Below are positions 24,628 to 33,633 of a DNA stretch of 64,000 bases, piece by piece (position 1 is the stretch's first letter; every line of letters begins with the position of its first letter). The stretch comes from Phycisphaerae bacterium (GTDB lineage Bacteria; Planctomycetota; Phycisphaerae; Phycisphaerales; Phycisphaeraceae): NCBI GenBank assembly GCA_030432595.1, contig JAUIGU010000011.1, forward strand, positions 37,955-101,954, read 5' to 3'. The notes under the pieces were generated by a model. It was not told the origin of the DNA. It saw only the letters and a program-made list of their open reading frames with translations, and made no database searches. The translations under genes and the position numbers were made by a program.

Positions 24628-25932
24628 GTGCCCGAACGCGAACTCGAAGCGTTTCTCGATGCAGTGACTCGAGACCCTCGGCTCGACGAAGCCGAGCGGC
24701 AGCGCATCGCGCACGAGCTCCGTGACCACCTCGACGAGCGCTTCCACGAACTGATCGCCGAGGGTACGGACCGTTCGGCCGCCATCGGCACCACGCTGGA
24801 CGAACTCGGCGACCCGCGCACACTGGTCGCCGCGTTCAAACTGTCGGACCGACGTGAATACCGGAGACACTTCATCATGAAAACAATGGTTGCCACCGCC
24901 GCCGCCGTAGGGCTCACGGCTTCGCTCCTGATGTTGACCGGCATCCCGAGCCGTGGTCAGGAAGGCCTCGCGGATACCGCCCACCCCCAGGCCGACACGG
25001 CGACCGAAGCGCGTCACGCCGCGTTGGATCAGGCGTCCGTTGCGCCGGACGAGTCTCCGACCGCGCCGGAAGCGATGGCCTTGCCCGGAAACGTCGCGGC
25101 GTTTTCGTTTGACCAGGACCTCTACTTCCATGCGTCCTCCGCCGCGACGCTCGCGCGTGACGACGCCACGACCATTCCCGCGCTGACCGCGTACGGGCTG
25201 CGGTTCAGCCGGGACGTCCCGCACAACGTCCGCCTGGATCGCGGATTATGGAACCCGGCCAGCGACCCGTACAAGGTGCAGGTGCCCGAAGGCGTGAACC
25301 TCGACGAACTGTCGGCGACCGCTCCGCGGGACGCCAACGCAGATGAAGCCGACGTGCCGCGCCCGCTGTACGCCGTGCTCGCGACGGTCTCGACCCGGGT
25401 GCGGGGCACGTTCAAGGTCCGGGTGACGCTGTTCGACGCCGACGAAACCCCGCTGGGGCAGGCGGAGGCCCGCGTGTTGTCGAACCATTGGGTGTTTGCG
25501 ACCACGGCGGCCGCGGCCCACGACCACACGCTCCAGAGCCACCTGCTGGTTTTCGACGACGTGCCGATCGACGCGGGACGCATCGCCCACGTCCGGGCCG
25601 ACATCATCGAAGAGGCCGTGGAACTTCCGGAGTTGCCGGAACCGGGCCAAGCCAACGCGGGCGGGTTGGCCGAGGGCGATGCGGGCGAAAGGGGTTTCAC
25701 GCTGGACCACGCCGTGTTCTCTCGGCAGACCGAGATGGATGTGCTCGCCAACGCGATTGCCGACCTGAACCGCAGCATCGACGGACACCGGGCAGTGTTT
25801 GAGCAGGTGCTGGCGGACCCGACCCTGGCCACGAGCAAGGACCGCGCCCGCCTGCGCTGGAAGCTTTATTCGCTTCAGTTGTTGCGGGCAGAGCTGGAAA
25901 GTAAGTATTCCGCTTACGCGCTGAGTTGCTAA
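24628..25932 (+). CDS. PadR-associated membrane-anchored protein with HAAS-like N-terminus
   Basis: About 434 residues. The N-terminal ~70 residues (ELEAFLDAVTRDPRLDEAER.., LRDHLDERFHELIAEG, TLDELGDPRTLVAAF) resemble the permease-prefix/HAAS-type domain that accompanies PadR regulators. One TM helix (about 85-105, TMVATAAAVGLTASLLMLTGI) follows, then an exported region of ~320 residues with no recognised family and a C-terminal helical end. I favour the GTG at 24628, which has GGGAG at good spacing; an ATG at 24601 that overlaps the padR stop (TGATG) is the alternative. It is probably regulated with padR. Function unknown. Confidence 0.65.
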   Translation: MPERELEAFLDAVTRDPRLDEAERQRIAHELRDHLDERFHELIAEGTDRSAAIGTTLDELGDPRTLVAAFKLSDRREYRRHFIMKTMVATAAAVGLTASLLMLTGIPSRGQEGLADTAHPQADTATEARHAALDQASVAPDESPTAPEAMALPGNVAAFSFDQDLYFHASSAATLARDDATTIPALTAYGLRFSRDVPHNVRLDRGLWNPASDPYKVQVPEGVNLDELSATAPRDANADEADVPRPLYAVLATVSTRVRGTFKVRVTLFDADETPLGQAEARVLSNHWVFATTAAAAHDHTLQSHLLVFDDVPIDAGRIAHVRADIIEEAVELPELPEPGQANAGGLAEGDAGERGFTLDHAVFSRQTEMDVLANAIADLNRSIDGHRAVFEQVLADPTLATSKDRARLRWKLYSLQLLRAELESKYSAYALSC

Positions 25933-26328
25933 GCCAGGCACCTCCACGCAAGGCGCTATGGTCTGTCGCGCGCGGCCTCTCGGATCGGAGGGGCACGCGT
26001 CGATGGCCTCGTGCTCACGGCATCGCGGTCGTTTCGGCAGCGCCACACCGGATCGCAGCATGATGGGCGTGGGGGTGGACGTGGCTCTGGCCGGCCGGTC
26101 TCCCACCGCCCGGGCCCGTCTCACGGACGCAATGGCGGGCGGCCTACCATGTCCGTGCGTCACCGGTTGGCTTGAGGGCCGATCCAGGCATTCGAGGGGA
26201 ATCACATGACGGGTTCCGGACGAAGCAAGATCGTGAGCAGCCCGGTCGGTGTGGATGGCGCTTGGTCACCGTGAAAGATGTCGCCGGCGATTGCGAACGG
26301 TCCTTGGAAATACAGTCAGGAGAAAGCC
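25933..26328. other. 396-bp intergenic region without a recognised gene
   Basis: I see no conserved reading frame, RNA gene or strong palindrome. It should contain the promoter of the SBBP-repeat gene; AGGAG lies eight bases before that start codon. Confidence 0.5.
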
Positions 26329-27579
26329 ATGATCCGGTTTGACATGATCCGATTTGCGTGTGCGGCGGTGATGGTGGCGGGGATGTTCGGCCTGTCGTCG
26401 CCGGCGGCGGCACAGTCGTCCGTGTGGTACCGGCAGTTCGGCACGCTTCCCTACCAGTTCGACAGCATCAACGATATGGCTGTCGATGGCGATGGCAACG
26501 TCCTCACGGCCGGCGTGACCGAGGGCAGCCTGTTTGATACGACGATCAACGACGGCCAATCAGACCCTTTCGTCGCGAAGTTCAATGCCGCGGGGAATCT
26601 TTTGTGGAGTGATCAGTTCGGCACGAGCGTCGGCGAGGTGTTCAGCATGGACGTCGATGCGGCGGGAAACTCGTTCGTTGTCGGGTCCGGCCTCGGTCTG
26701 CTGAGCGCGGGCTTTCCCGAGGAGACGGGCAGTTTTCTGGTGAAGTACGACGCCTCAGGCAACGTGCAGTGGCGCAAGATGTTTGAAGGCAGTGTGGTGG
26801 ATTCCGTCGCGGTCGATGCCGCCGGCGACCTGATCGTTGCGGGTGGATTCAGCGTCCAGGGGGCCGGCAGCTACGGCGACTTCCTGGCCAAGTACGACAC
26901 GAACGGCGTGCAGCTATGGCGCGAGGAGTTGGCGCAATACGGCGTCTACAACGTGCAGGACATGTCGCTGACCGGGAACGGCGACATCGCGGTGGTGACG
27001 CCGTCTCTCAGCGAGTTCAACCCGGTCGGGCCGTTGCCGCCTTATTTGGCGACGTTTTCGGGCGACGGGACGTTTATCGCGTCGGATGAAGTCGAAGCCC
27101 CGGGCGCTCTGGAGCCGTCGGCTTCGGGCGGCGTGTTTTTGTTGAGGGCGTCCGGTCCGGACGATACCCGGGTCGTTGCTTACGACGCTCCGGGGACCGT
27201 GCTGTGGTCGGAGACGATCAGCGACGCAAACCCGGCCGGTATGGCGAGCGACGATGACGGTGCACTCTACATCGCCACCCACGTCGCCCGCGGGGTCGCA
27301 ACCGGGAACGACATCAGGGTGTTCAAGTACACGGCGGACGGACAGTTTCTTTGGGCCCGGACGTTGGGCGGGGAGTATCGAGATTCGGCCCGAACGATCG
27401 CTGCCGGTGCGGGCTACGTGTATGTCGGAGGGTGGACCGAAGGGGACTACAGCGGCGAAAACACGCGTCCGGGGCAACAAGCCGACGCGTTGCTGATCCA
27501 GGTGCCCGAGCCGGCGCTTGGAGGTTTGTTCACGGTTTTGCCTTGGTGGGCGACTCGGCGGCGATCATCGGGGCGTTAG
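26329..27579 (+). CDS. secreted SBBP-type beta-propeller protein with PEP-CTERM end
   Basis: 416 residues. Signal peptide (about 1-30, ending SPAAAQ). The body consists of repeats of ~45-50 residues of SBBP type: D.DGNVLTAGVTEGSL..., FVAKFNAAGNLLWSDQFGT, LVKYDASGNVQWRKMF, FLAKYDTNGVQLWREEL, VFKYTADGQFLWARTLGG, which form a beta-propeller. The C-terminus VPEPALGGLFTVLPWW..RRR is a degenerate PEP-CTERM sorting signal. Probably displayed on or released from the surface; function unknown. AGGAG precedes the ATG at 26329. The convergent YihY gene ends 10 bp downstream. Confidence 0.8.
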   Translation: MIRFDMIRFACAAVMVAGMFGLSSPAAAQSSVWYRQFGTLPYQFDSINDMAVDGDGNVLTAGVTEGSLFDTTINDGQSDPFVAKFNAAGNLLWSDQFGTSVGEVFSMDVDAAGNSFVVGSGLGLLSAGFPEETGSFLVKYDASGNVQWRKMFEGSVVDSVAVDAAGDLIVAGGFSVQGAGSYGDFLAKYDTNGVQLWREELAQYGVYNVQDMSLTGNGDIAVVTPSLSEFNPVGPLPPYLATFSGDGTFIASDEVEAPGALEPSASGGVFLLRASGPDDTRVVAYDAPGTVLWSETISDANPAGMASDDDGALYIATHVARGVATGNDIRVFKYTADGQFLWARTLGGEYRDSARTIAAGAGYVYVGGWTEGDYSGENTRPGQQADALLIQVPEPALGGLFTVLPWWATRRRSSGR

Positions 27580-27589
27580 GCGAATCGGG

Positions 27590-29128
27590 TCACATCAGGC
27601 TGGCGAGGGTTCGTGCTTCGCTGCCGCGGCGCTCCGCGTCGTCGAGGCTTGCGAGCGAGGTGTTCACTGATTCGATATCGGCGCGGCCGAGTTGCCGCGC
27701 GGCGACCAGTAACGCCGACAACTCGATGGTTTCCGGCGCTTTGGCCAATGCGTAGCACGTATCCTCCTCCTCGACCCGGTGGATGTACCCGTGCTTCACC
27801 AGCGCCGCGAGGATCGGGTCAGTCGCGCCCGCGGGGAGTTGCAGTTCGTTGCCGAGGGTTTCGGGTTCGAGGGGTCGGCCTTCGCGGAAGCGCTGCGCGA
27901 ACAACACGAGGGCCGGGATGATGAGGCGCGGGTCGACGAGTTTGGGGCCGGCGTCGGCTTGTTGTTGCTTGCGGCGAGTTTCGCGGTTGGGCATGAACTG
28001 CAGGACCGACGCCAGCTCGAGGCCGTAGAGCACGATCTGCCAGACGATCCACAGCAGCAGCAGGAACAGCGGGAGCAACGCGAGCGCGCCATAGAGGCTG
28101 GTGCTGCCGGTCTTGTCGACGTAGAGCGCGAAGGCCTGAACGGCGACGCCGAGCCCGACCGCGGCAACGAACGAGCCGGCCGCGGCGGGGCGCATCTTCA
28201 GCTTCGCGTTGGGCAGCAGCCGGTACGCGAGCAGCAGGACCAGCCACGCCGTGAGCAGCGGCGAGAGCACGATGAACGGCCCGGCGATCCACGTGGTCAC
28301 GGCGTACCCGGTGTCGAGCAGGCTTACGAACTGCCGTTGCGCCCACTGCCCCGCGAGCAGCACGACCGGCGCGAGCGTGATCGTGGTGTAGTACAGCGGC
28401 AGGCGGATGAACCACGAGCGGTTTTCCTCGGCGCGCAGCACGAGGTTGAAGGACGACTCGATGGTGGCGAGGAGCTTGGTCGCACCGTAGATGAAGATGA
28501 GGATGCCGACCAGGCCGATCGAACGGAAGTCGACGTTCTGGAGCTGGTCGAGCCAGAGCGTGAGCTGTTCGTCGAGCTTGCCGGCGGTGCGGGCGTACTC
28601 GGCGGCGCGGTCGGCGTTGGCGCGTTGCTCGGCCTGTTGGTGCGCCTGCTCTTTCGCGTGCGTGCCGGCCTGAGCGGCGGCGTGGCGTGCGGCGGCGGTG
28701 AAGCGCCCGAATCCGGTGGCCGACGTGGGCGAGCCGTCGTGGTCGGCCGATGTGCTCGGGACGATGGGCGGTTGCCCGGCCGGGTTGTCCGCGGTGACGG
28801 GGGCGCGCTCCTCGACCTGCTCGAACCCCGAGTCCAGCCAACGCACCGCCCACGCGACGGTCTGGGCCTTGAGGTCCTGCAACTGCTCCTGGCTGACGAA
28901 GGCCTGCGCGACCACGAGCGTGAGCACCAGCGTCGGCAGCAGCGAGAACAGCGTGTGGTACGTCAGCGCCGCGGCCATCTGCGGAGCGCGGTCCTGCTTG
29001 AGCTTGTTGGCGGCGAAGCGGGTGAGGTCGATGCCGTAAAGCATCGCGCGCTGCCACCGGGGCAGTTGCGTGTTGTCCGCGTCGGTCAACTCGCGGAAGG
29101 TCGAGCGTAGTCGGGCAAACAGTCGCAT
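27590..29128 (-). CDS. YihY/virulence factor BrkB family membrane protein
   Basis: About 512 residues. The N-terminal part carries the family hallmark DRAPQMAAALTYHTLFSLLPTLVL, followed by a charged A/Q/E-rich soluble insert (about 110-185) that is longer than in most members, then further TM helices (about 205-400) and a C-terminal winged-helix-like region (about 410-512) as in longer YihY proteins. The family was once mis-annotated as RNase BN; function is unclear. The frame stays open through an adjacent repeat up to 29167, but ATG 29128 just inside the repeat boundary matches the family start (MRLFARLRSTFREL). Confidence 0.85.
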   Translation of the reverse strand: MRLFARLRSTFRELTDADNTQLPRWQRAMLYGIDLTRFAANKLKQDRAPQMAAALTYHTLFSLLPTLVLTLVVAQAFVSQEQLQDLKAQTVAWAVRWLDSGFEQVEERAPVTADNPAGQPPIVPSTSADHDGSPTSATGFGRFTAAARHAAAQAGTHAKEQAHQQAEQRANADRAAEYARTAGKLDEQLTLWLDQLQNVDFRSIGLVGILIFIYGATKLLATIESSFNLVLRAEENRSWFIRLPLYYTTITLAPVVLLAGQWAQRQFVSLLDTGYAVTTWIAGPFIVLSPLLTAWLVLLLAYRLLPNAKLKMRPAAAGSFVAAVGLGVAVQAFALYVDKTGSTSLYGALALLPLFLLLLWIVWQIVLYGLELASVLQFMPNRETRRKQQQADAGPKLVDPRLIIPALVLFAQRFREGRPLEPETLGNELQLPAGATDPILAALVKHGYIHRVEEEDTCYALAKAPETIELSALLVAARQLGRADIESVNTSLASLDDAERRGSEARTLASLM

Positions 29129-29136
29129 GGTTTTCA

Positions 29137-29160
29137 ACGAGCCGCGACCGTGAGGGAGCG
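29137..29160. repeat. single arm of the ACGAGCCGCGACCGTGAGGGAGCGG repeat
   Basis: Begins ACGAGCCGCGACCG and continues TGAGGGAGCG. It matches the right arm of the long inverted repeat at 38505-38566, but no partner arm lies nearby. It lies 8 bp upstream of the YihY start codon. The element is a known type of dispersed repeat in planctomycete genomes (from memory, not checked). Confidence 0.7.
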
Positions 29161-29248
29161 GGCCCACTCACGCATACCGCGCGTGGCCTTCTTGATGAAA
29201 GGTCCAGTGTCGTGGTCATCGTCACGCCCGCCAAGGGGATGGGGCGGG

Positions 29249-29779
29249 TCAGCCGGGATTCGGCGGGTTCTCGGACGTGCCGGGCGCAGAACCGTCCCGC
29301 GGCGCGTCGTTGGCTCGCGTCGCCTCGCCGGTCGGCCGGGGCCGCAGCCGCCGACGCCAGTTTGCGTGGGACTGACGCAGCGCGTCGCACAGCCAGCCGC
29401 GCAGGTCGCAAAGCGGGGCGTCGGCGCCTCCGGGGCGGACGACGACGACGATGTCGTAGCCCACCAAGTCGCCGTCGGCGTCGCGCGTGTCGTAGTCGGC
29501 GTGGGTGGGGCGGTCCAGCCGGAACGCTTCGCGCAGGCGGCGCTTTACCCGGTTACGGACCACCGCCTTGCCGACCTTGCGCGACACCGACAGCCCGAGG
29601 CGGTGAAACCCAAGGCCGTTGGGGCGCGTGAGCACCGCGAGCGGCCCGGCGTGCTTGCGCATCTTCGCGTCGAACACCGCGGCGAACGCCTTCTTGCCCG
29701 AGAGACGCGAGGCGCGGCGGAAGCGCTGCCGGGGTTTCGGCGCGGGGCTGGGGTCTGGGGCTTGGGGTTCGGCAGACAT
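29249..29779 (-). CDS. rnpA: ribonuclease P protein component
   Basis: 176 residues against the usual ~115-130. The RnpA core is clear: RLSGKKAFAAVFDAK, LGLSVSRKVGKAVVRNRVKRRLREAFR with the RNR signature, and DIVVVVRPGG. It assists the catalytic RNA in 5' maturation of tRNA. The first ~16 residues (SAEPQAPDPSPAPKP) are encoded by a G-rich repeat arm, and there is a basic, P/G-rich C-terminal extension of ~40 residues. No rpmH lies upstream (the 153 bp to the ClC stop hold no L34 frame), so the usual rpmH-rnpA pairing is absent. Confidence 0.93.
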   Translation of the reverse strand: MSAEPQAPDPSPAPKPRQRFRRASRLSGKKAFAAVFDAKMRKHAGPLAVLTRPNGLGFHRLGLSVSRKVGKAVVRNRVKRRLREAFRLDRPTHADYDTRDADGDLVGYDIVVVVRPGGADAPLCDLRGWLCDALRQSHANWRRRLRPRPTGEATRANDAPRDGSAPGTSENPPNPG

Positions 29780-29912
29780 CTTCGCTTTGCATTATCGCAT
29801 TTGGCACGTCACACGACGGCGTCTAGCTCAAACCTATGGAATCGAGTCTCGCTCGGTCCCCAATCCGTACTCGGACGACTATCGCAGACCCCAAACCCCA
29901 AGCCCCAGACCC
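29743..29912. repeat. inverted pair of G-rich elements around the rnpA leader
   Basis: Left arm 29743-29772 (GGGGCTGGGGTCTGGGGC..) lies within the rnpA N-terminal codons; right arm 29887-29912 (..CCCCAAACCCCAAGCCCC..) lies 20 bp after the stop of the ClC gene. The ~114 bp between them contain the rnpA start and presumably its promoter. Same family as 6777-6932 and 32947-33080. Confidence 0.8.
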
Positions 29913-29932
29913 GCGCTTCCAAACCTCTGGCA

Positions 29933-31756
29933 CTATCCCCGTCTTTCGAGCGCCTGCTGGTACTGCCGCATCAGCCGCGGCCGGGTGATCACGCCCTTGA
30001 CGCGCTTCCCCGCGTCGAGCACCGGCAGCGACGACACCTCGTGCCGGGCGAACTTGTCCATCACCACGTCCAGCGTCTCGTCCAGCGACACCGTCGAGAG
30101 CTGTGTACGCATCAGCTCGCTGACGATCAGCAGGGCGGCGGCGTGGTGGTGCACGAGTGTTCTTCGCACGTCCTCGCCGACGACCATGCCGATGTACGCC
30201 TCGTTTTCGTCGCACACAACGTAGTCCACCGCGGCGAAGTCCTCGGCCAGCTCGATCAGGCGCGTCGCCGGGTCGTCGGGCTGCACGATCACGGCCGGCG
30301 TCAGCGGCACCTCGCGCGTGGTCATGCGTCGCAACAGCGTCAAATCCGAATACCGCCCCATGCGGATGCCTTTGGCGCGCAGCCAGACCGCGTACATCGA
30401 GTCGCGGTTGATGAGCTGCGCCGTCGAGGTCGCGAGGATCGCCACGAGCATCATCGGGAGGATGACCTTGTAGTCGGCCGTGAGCTCGAAGACGAGCAGG
30501 AACGCCGCGAGCGGGCAGTGCAGCGTCGCCGCGATGACCCCGGCCATGCCCGCCAGCGCGTAGGTCGCCGGCGTCGCGATGCCCAGCCAGCCGACGTGTT
30601 GCGCGCCGATGCCCACGACGCCGCCCATCATCGCGCCCATAAAAAGCGATGGGGCGATGATTCCGCCCGACCCGCCGGACCCTAGCGTCAGGCACGTGCC
30701 GACCAGCTTGAACGCCAGCGCCGCAGCGATGAACGCCACGCCGATCGACGCGTCGTCCAGCGCGGCGTACGAGGTCGGGTTCAGCGCCGCTTCGATGACG
30801 TGGTAACCGTTGCCGAAGAACGCCGGCGCCTCGTATTCCGGAATCGGCTGACCGAACACCCACAAAAAGCCCACGCCCGTCACGCCCAGCGCCAGCCCGC
30901 CGACCCCGGGTTTCAGCCACGGCCGCACCGGGACTGCGTCCCACCGCCGCTCCGCCCAGGGCAGCGCAAACAAAAACACCCCGCCGACCAGCCCCGCCGC
31001 CACGCCCAGCACCGCGTACGCCGGCAACTCGGTGAGCTGCACCTGGTACTCCGTCATCGCCTCGGGCACATTGAACACCGCCCGGTTCTCACCCAGCACG
31101 CCCTGCGTCACCGCCGTCGCCATCACGCTCGCCAGCACGATGGGCATGAACGTCCGCACCGAGAAGTCGCGCAGCAACACCTCGAGCACGAAGATCACGC
31201 CGGCGATGGGCGCGTTGAAGATCGCCGCCGTCCCCGCCGCCGCGCCGCAGCCCACGAGTGTGCCGGTGTGTTGGCGTGGCAGGCGCAGCAGCTTCGTCAC
31301 GTTCGCCGCGACGACCGAGCCGATCGTGATGATCGGGCCCTCGACCCCGGCCGAGCCGCCGCTGCCGATAGTCAGCGACGCCGTCACCGCCTTGGTCGCG
31401 CCGGCCTTGAGCGGCAGTTCACCGTTACGCCGCGCGAGCGACTCGATCACGTTGGGGACGCCGTGGTCGCGCGTTTCGCGCTTGAGCATGTACACCTGGA
31501 TCGCCCCGACGAGCAAGCCGCCGAGCGCCGGAAGCACTAGCACCAGCACGCCGTCCAGCACCGGCCGCGCCGACCACTCCAACAGCCCGAACGACGCCTC
31601 CCGGCAGAGTTCCACCAGCCAGTCGAACCCCACCGCCGCCAGCCCCGCGAGCACGCCGATCACCGCCGCCACCGGGATCAGGTACCACTCGCCCGACAGC
31701 CCGACGGCGGTCAGCCGCCGCTTCCACGCGGGCCAGCGCTTCGTGAACATCCCCAT
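29933..31756 (-). CDS. ClC-family chloride channel/antiporter with CBS domains
   Basis: 607 residues: ClC membrane domain (~20-450) with selectivity-filter motifs GSGGSAGVEGPI and GSGGSGGIIAPSLF, and the internal glutamate in FVLEVLLRDF; then two CBS domains (~465-605; LTPAVIVQPDD.., VSSLPVLDAGKRVKGVITR). The gating glutamate in GVEGP is kept. Moves chloride or exchanges it for protons across the inner membrane; the CBS pair may sense adenine nucleotides. ATG 31756 chosen because the residues before it are not conserved. Probably monocistronic. Confidence 0.92.
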   Translation of the reverse strand: MGMFTKRWPAWKRRLTAVGLSGEWYLIPVAAVIGVLAGLAAVGFDWLVELCREASFGLLEWSARPVLDGVLVLVLPALGGLLVGAIQVYMLKRETRDHGVPNVIESLARRNGELPLKAGATKAVTASLTIGSGGSAGVEGPIITIGSVVAANVTKLLRLPRQHTGTLVGCGAAAGTAAIFNAPIAGVIFVLEVLLRDFSVRTFMPIVLASVMATAVTQGVLGENRAVFNVPEAMTEYQVQLTELPAYAVLGVAAGLVGGVFLFALPWAERRWDAVPVRPWLKPGVGGLALGVTGVGFLWVFGQPIPEYEAPAFFGNGYHVIEAALNPTSYAALDDASIGVAFIAAALAFKLVGTCLTLGSGGSGGIIAPSLFMGAMMGGVVGIGAQHVGWLGIATPATYALAGMAGVIAATLHCPLAAFLLVFELTADYKVILPMMLVAILATSTAQLINRDSMYAVWLRAKGIRMGRYSDLTLLRRMTTREVPLTPAVIVQPDDPATRLIELAEDFAAVDYVVCDENEAYIGMVVGEDVRRTLVHHHAAALLIVSELMRTQLSTVSLDETLDVVMDKFARHEVSSLPVLDAGKRVKGVITRPRLMRQYQQALERRG

Positions 31757-31820
31757 CGCCAAAGTGTAATGGCCCCCGGAATCAAGCCGTTGATCCCGCA
31801 CCGTGAGAGCTCAAACAAAC

Positions 31821-32129
31821 TCAGTACCGCACCTTGAACGCGTCGAGCGCCCGCGGGTCGCCGTACTGCCCGGTGGCCTCGCCGTCTTCGTCGTCGGTCT
31901 GCCGGATGTACCGCCCGAGTTCGGCCATCAGCGTCTGCATGAACAGCTTGACCTGGTCCGCCTCGCCCTCGACCACCAAGCGGACCCGCCCGTCGTCGAG
32001 GTTTTCGACCGTGCCGGCCACGTCGAAGCCGCGCGCGATCGACGCCGTGGTCGCCCGGAAGCCCACGCCCTGCACCCGCCCGGTGAAATGCACGGTCTTC
32101 TTCATCATGCGGACCACGTCCTGAGTCAT
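31821..32129 (-). CDS. acylphosphatase
   Basis: 102 residues. Acylphosphatase fold with the phosphate cradle GRVQGVGFR and the catalytic asparagine in GTVENLDDGRVRLVVEGE. Hydrolyses acyl phosphates. The C-terminus is ~15 residues longer than in stand-alone enzymes (QTDDEDGEATGQYGDP...). GGAG lies six to seven bases before the ATG at 32129. It is 50 bp downstream of yebC on the same strand and is probably co-transcribed. Confidence 0.93.
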   Translation of the reverse strand: MTQDVVRMMKKTVHFTGRVQGVGFRATTASIARGFDVAGTVENLDDGRVRLVVEGEADQVKLFMQTLMAELGRYIRQTDDEDGEATGQYGDPRALDAFKVRY

Positions 32130-32179
32130 CGTCTTCTCCTCCGATCTTACCGGCACCGCTGGGTCCGAGCTTTCGGGGG

Positions 32180-32929
32180 TCACCCCTGCAACGCCGCGTA
32201 CTCCTCTTCGGGGATGTCGAAGTTCGCGTGAACCTTCTGCACGTCGTCGTGGTCGTCCAGGTCTTCGACGAACCGCACGACCTTCTCCGCGTCCTTGCCG
32301 GTGCACTTGACCGTGTTGGTCGCGATCATCACCAGCGCCGCGGCGTCGGGCTCGATGCCCGCGCCCTCGATCGCGGTCTTCACCGCGTGGTAGTCGTCCA
32401 CGCCCGTGACGATCCGCCAGGCCTCGTCCTCTTCTTCGATGTCTTCCGCGCCGGCCTCGAGCGCGACCTCCATGAGTTGCTCTTCGGTCGCCTTGTCCTT
32501 GGCGAGGTAGATCTCGCCCTTGCGTTCAAAGTTGAACGCGACCGACCCCGCCGCGCCCAGGTTGCCGCCGGCCTTCTCGAACATCTTGCGAAGCTCGGGC
32601 ACGGTGCGGTTCTTGTTGTCGGTGAGCGCCTCGATCAGCACCGCGACGCCGTTGGGGCCGTAGCCCTCGTACGTGACCTCTTCGTACTCCTCGCCATCGC
32701 CGCCGCCCGCGCCTTTTTCAATCGCCTTGGCGATCGTGTCCTTGGGCATGTTCGCGGCCTTGGCTTCGTCGATGGCGTAGCGCAGCGTGAGGTTCTGGTC
32801 CGGGTCGCCGCCGCCGTGCTTGGCCGCGACGATGATCGCCCGGCTGCACTTGCTCCACATCTTCGAACGCTTGGAGTCCTGCCGCGCTTTGCGGTGCTTG
32901 ATGTTGGCCCATTTGCTGTGGCCGGCCAT
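32180..32929 (-). CDS. YebC/PmpR-family protein (translation/transcription factor)
   Basis: 249 residues, normal length. Begins with the family signature MAGHSKWANIKHRKARQDSKRSK and continues with the DNA/RNA-binding core (NLTLRYAIDEAKAANMPKDTI, YEGYGPNGVAVLIEALTDNKNRT). Members have been reported as transcriptional regulators and as factors relieving ribosome stalling. Start at 32929 is fixed by the signature. Its 5' flank is bracketed by a G-rich repeat pair. Confidence 0.95.
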   Translation of the reverse strand: MAGHSKWANIKHRKARQDSKRSKMWSKCSRAIIVAAKHGGGDPDQNLTLRYAIDEAKAANMPKDTIAKAIEKGAGGGDGEEYEEVTYEGYGPNGVAVLIEALTDNKNRTVPELRKMFEKAGGNLGAAGSVAFNFERKGEIYLAKDKATEEQLMEVALEAGAEDIEEEDEAWRIVTGVDDYHAVKTAIEGAGIEPDAAALVMIATNTVKCTGKDAEKVVRFVEDLDDHDDVQKVHANFDIPEEEYAALQG

Positions 32930-32946
32930 GTCGGGGGTCTCTAGAA

Positions 32947-33080
32947 GGGGTCTGGGGTCTGGGGCTTGGGGTTCGGGGAAAGCACCGGATTGTAAAGACT
33001 CCGGCGCACACAAGACGCTCGGCCGCCTCCCTGCGCCATCCGCGCACGTCCCAACCCCCAACCCCCAAGCCCCAGACCCC
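32947..33080. repeat. inverted pair of G-rich elements upstream of yebC
   Basis: Left arm 32947-32978 (GGGGTCTGGGGTCTGGGGC..) lies 17 bp upstream of the yebC start; right arm 33051-33080 (..CCCCCAAGCCCCAGACCCC) lies 24 bp past the stop of the PepSY-like gene. About 72 bp of unrelated DNA lies between. Third example of the same bracket arrangement. Confidence 0.8.
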
Positions 33081-33104
33081 ACTCACCCACCCCCACCCGC
33101 CACC

Positions 33105-33476
33105 TCACACCAGCATCAACACCACCGGCACCACCACGCCCAGCCCGACCACCACCGCCATCAGCACCCGCTTCTTGGGGTACATCTTGAACCCGATCGC
33201 CACGCCGACCACCGTGGTCACCGCCAACGCGACGCCCATCGCCACGGTCAGCCACGCGGCGACCGACCGCAACGCCGTGCCCCGGCGGAAGCGCTGGTCC
33301 TGGTGCGCATCCTCAAACGACTCGTACAGCGTCAGCAGCCACTCGGGCAGCGGCCAGTCGTCGGCCCCCAGCACCTGCAGCGCCCCAGTCAACGCGAACA
33401 GCACGATCATCGGCGCGAAAAACAACCCCGCCCAGCGGTGCAGCGTGCGCAGGCGTTTGAGCGTCGCGGGTTTCAT
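33105..33476 (-). CDS. small PepSY-associated TM-like protein
   Basis: 123 residues with three hydrophobic segments (about 17-37, 70-95, 102-122). The N-terminal LRTLHRWAGLFFAPMIVLFALTG resembles the first helix of PepSY-TM (heme/iron-utilisation-type) proteins, where the histidine in LHRW is conserved. The rest of a PepSY domain is missing, so it is a short member of the family. A b562-like lipoprotein gene lies 158 bp upstream on the same strand, suggesting a joint redox or heme-related role. Confidence 0.65.
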   Translation of the reverse strand: MKPATLKRLRTLHRWAGLFFAPMIVLFALTGALQVLGADDWPLPEWLLTLYESFEDAHQDQRFRRGTALRSVAAWLTVAMGVALAVTTVVGVAIGFKMYPKKRVLMAVVVGLGVVVPVVLMLV

Positions 33477-33530
33477 GGGCGTACAAGGGAAACCAACAAC
33501 AAGAAACAGAAAAGAAAAACGACTTCAAGT

Positions 33531-33600
33531 CAGCCGCGGGCCAACGGCCCGCGCGCCCCGCATTCGACGCGTGCGCGCAGCCCGTTGGGCTGCGGCTAAA
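33531..33600. repeat. double-hairpin repeat CAGCCGCG...GCGGCTAAA
   Basis: Hairpin 1: CGCGGGCC (33535-33542) / GGCCCGCG (33546-33553). Hairpin 2: GCAGCCC (33577-33583) / GGGCTGC (33587-33593). Outer stem AGCCGC / GCGGCT. The same plan (CAGCC, two hairpins, GGCTA) occurs at 42653-42701 and 48278-48328 with different stem sequences. Confidence 0.75.
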
Positions 33601-33633
33601 AACCATGTCAACCCGTTTATCGAAACAACGAAC

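Noticed and set aside
26144..26413. Small minus-strand frame in the gap before the SBBP-repeat gene
   Set aside because: P/S/T-rich, overlaps the signal peptide of the SBBP-repeat gene, no start signal.
29933..31756. Loss of function in the ClC gene because GREGP reads GVEGP
   Set aside because: The gating glutamate is kept and the preceding residue varies in many CBS-bearing ClC proteins, so no defect is implied.
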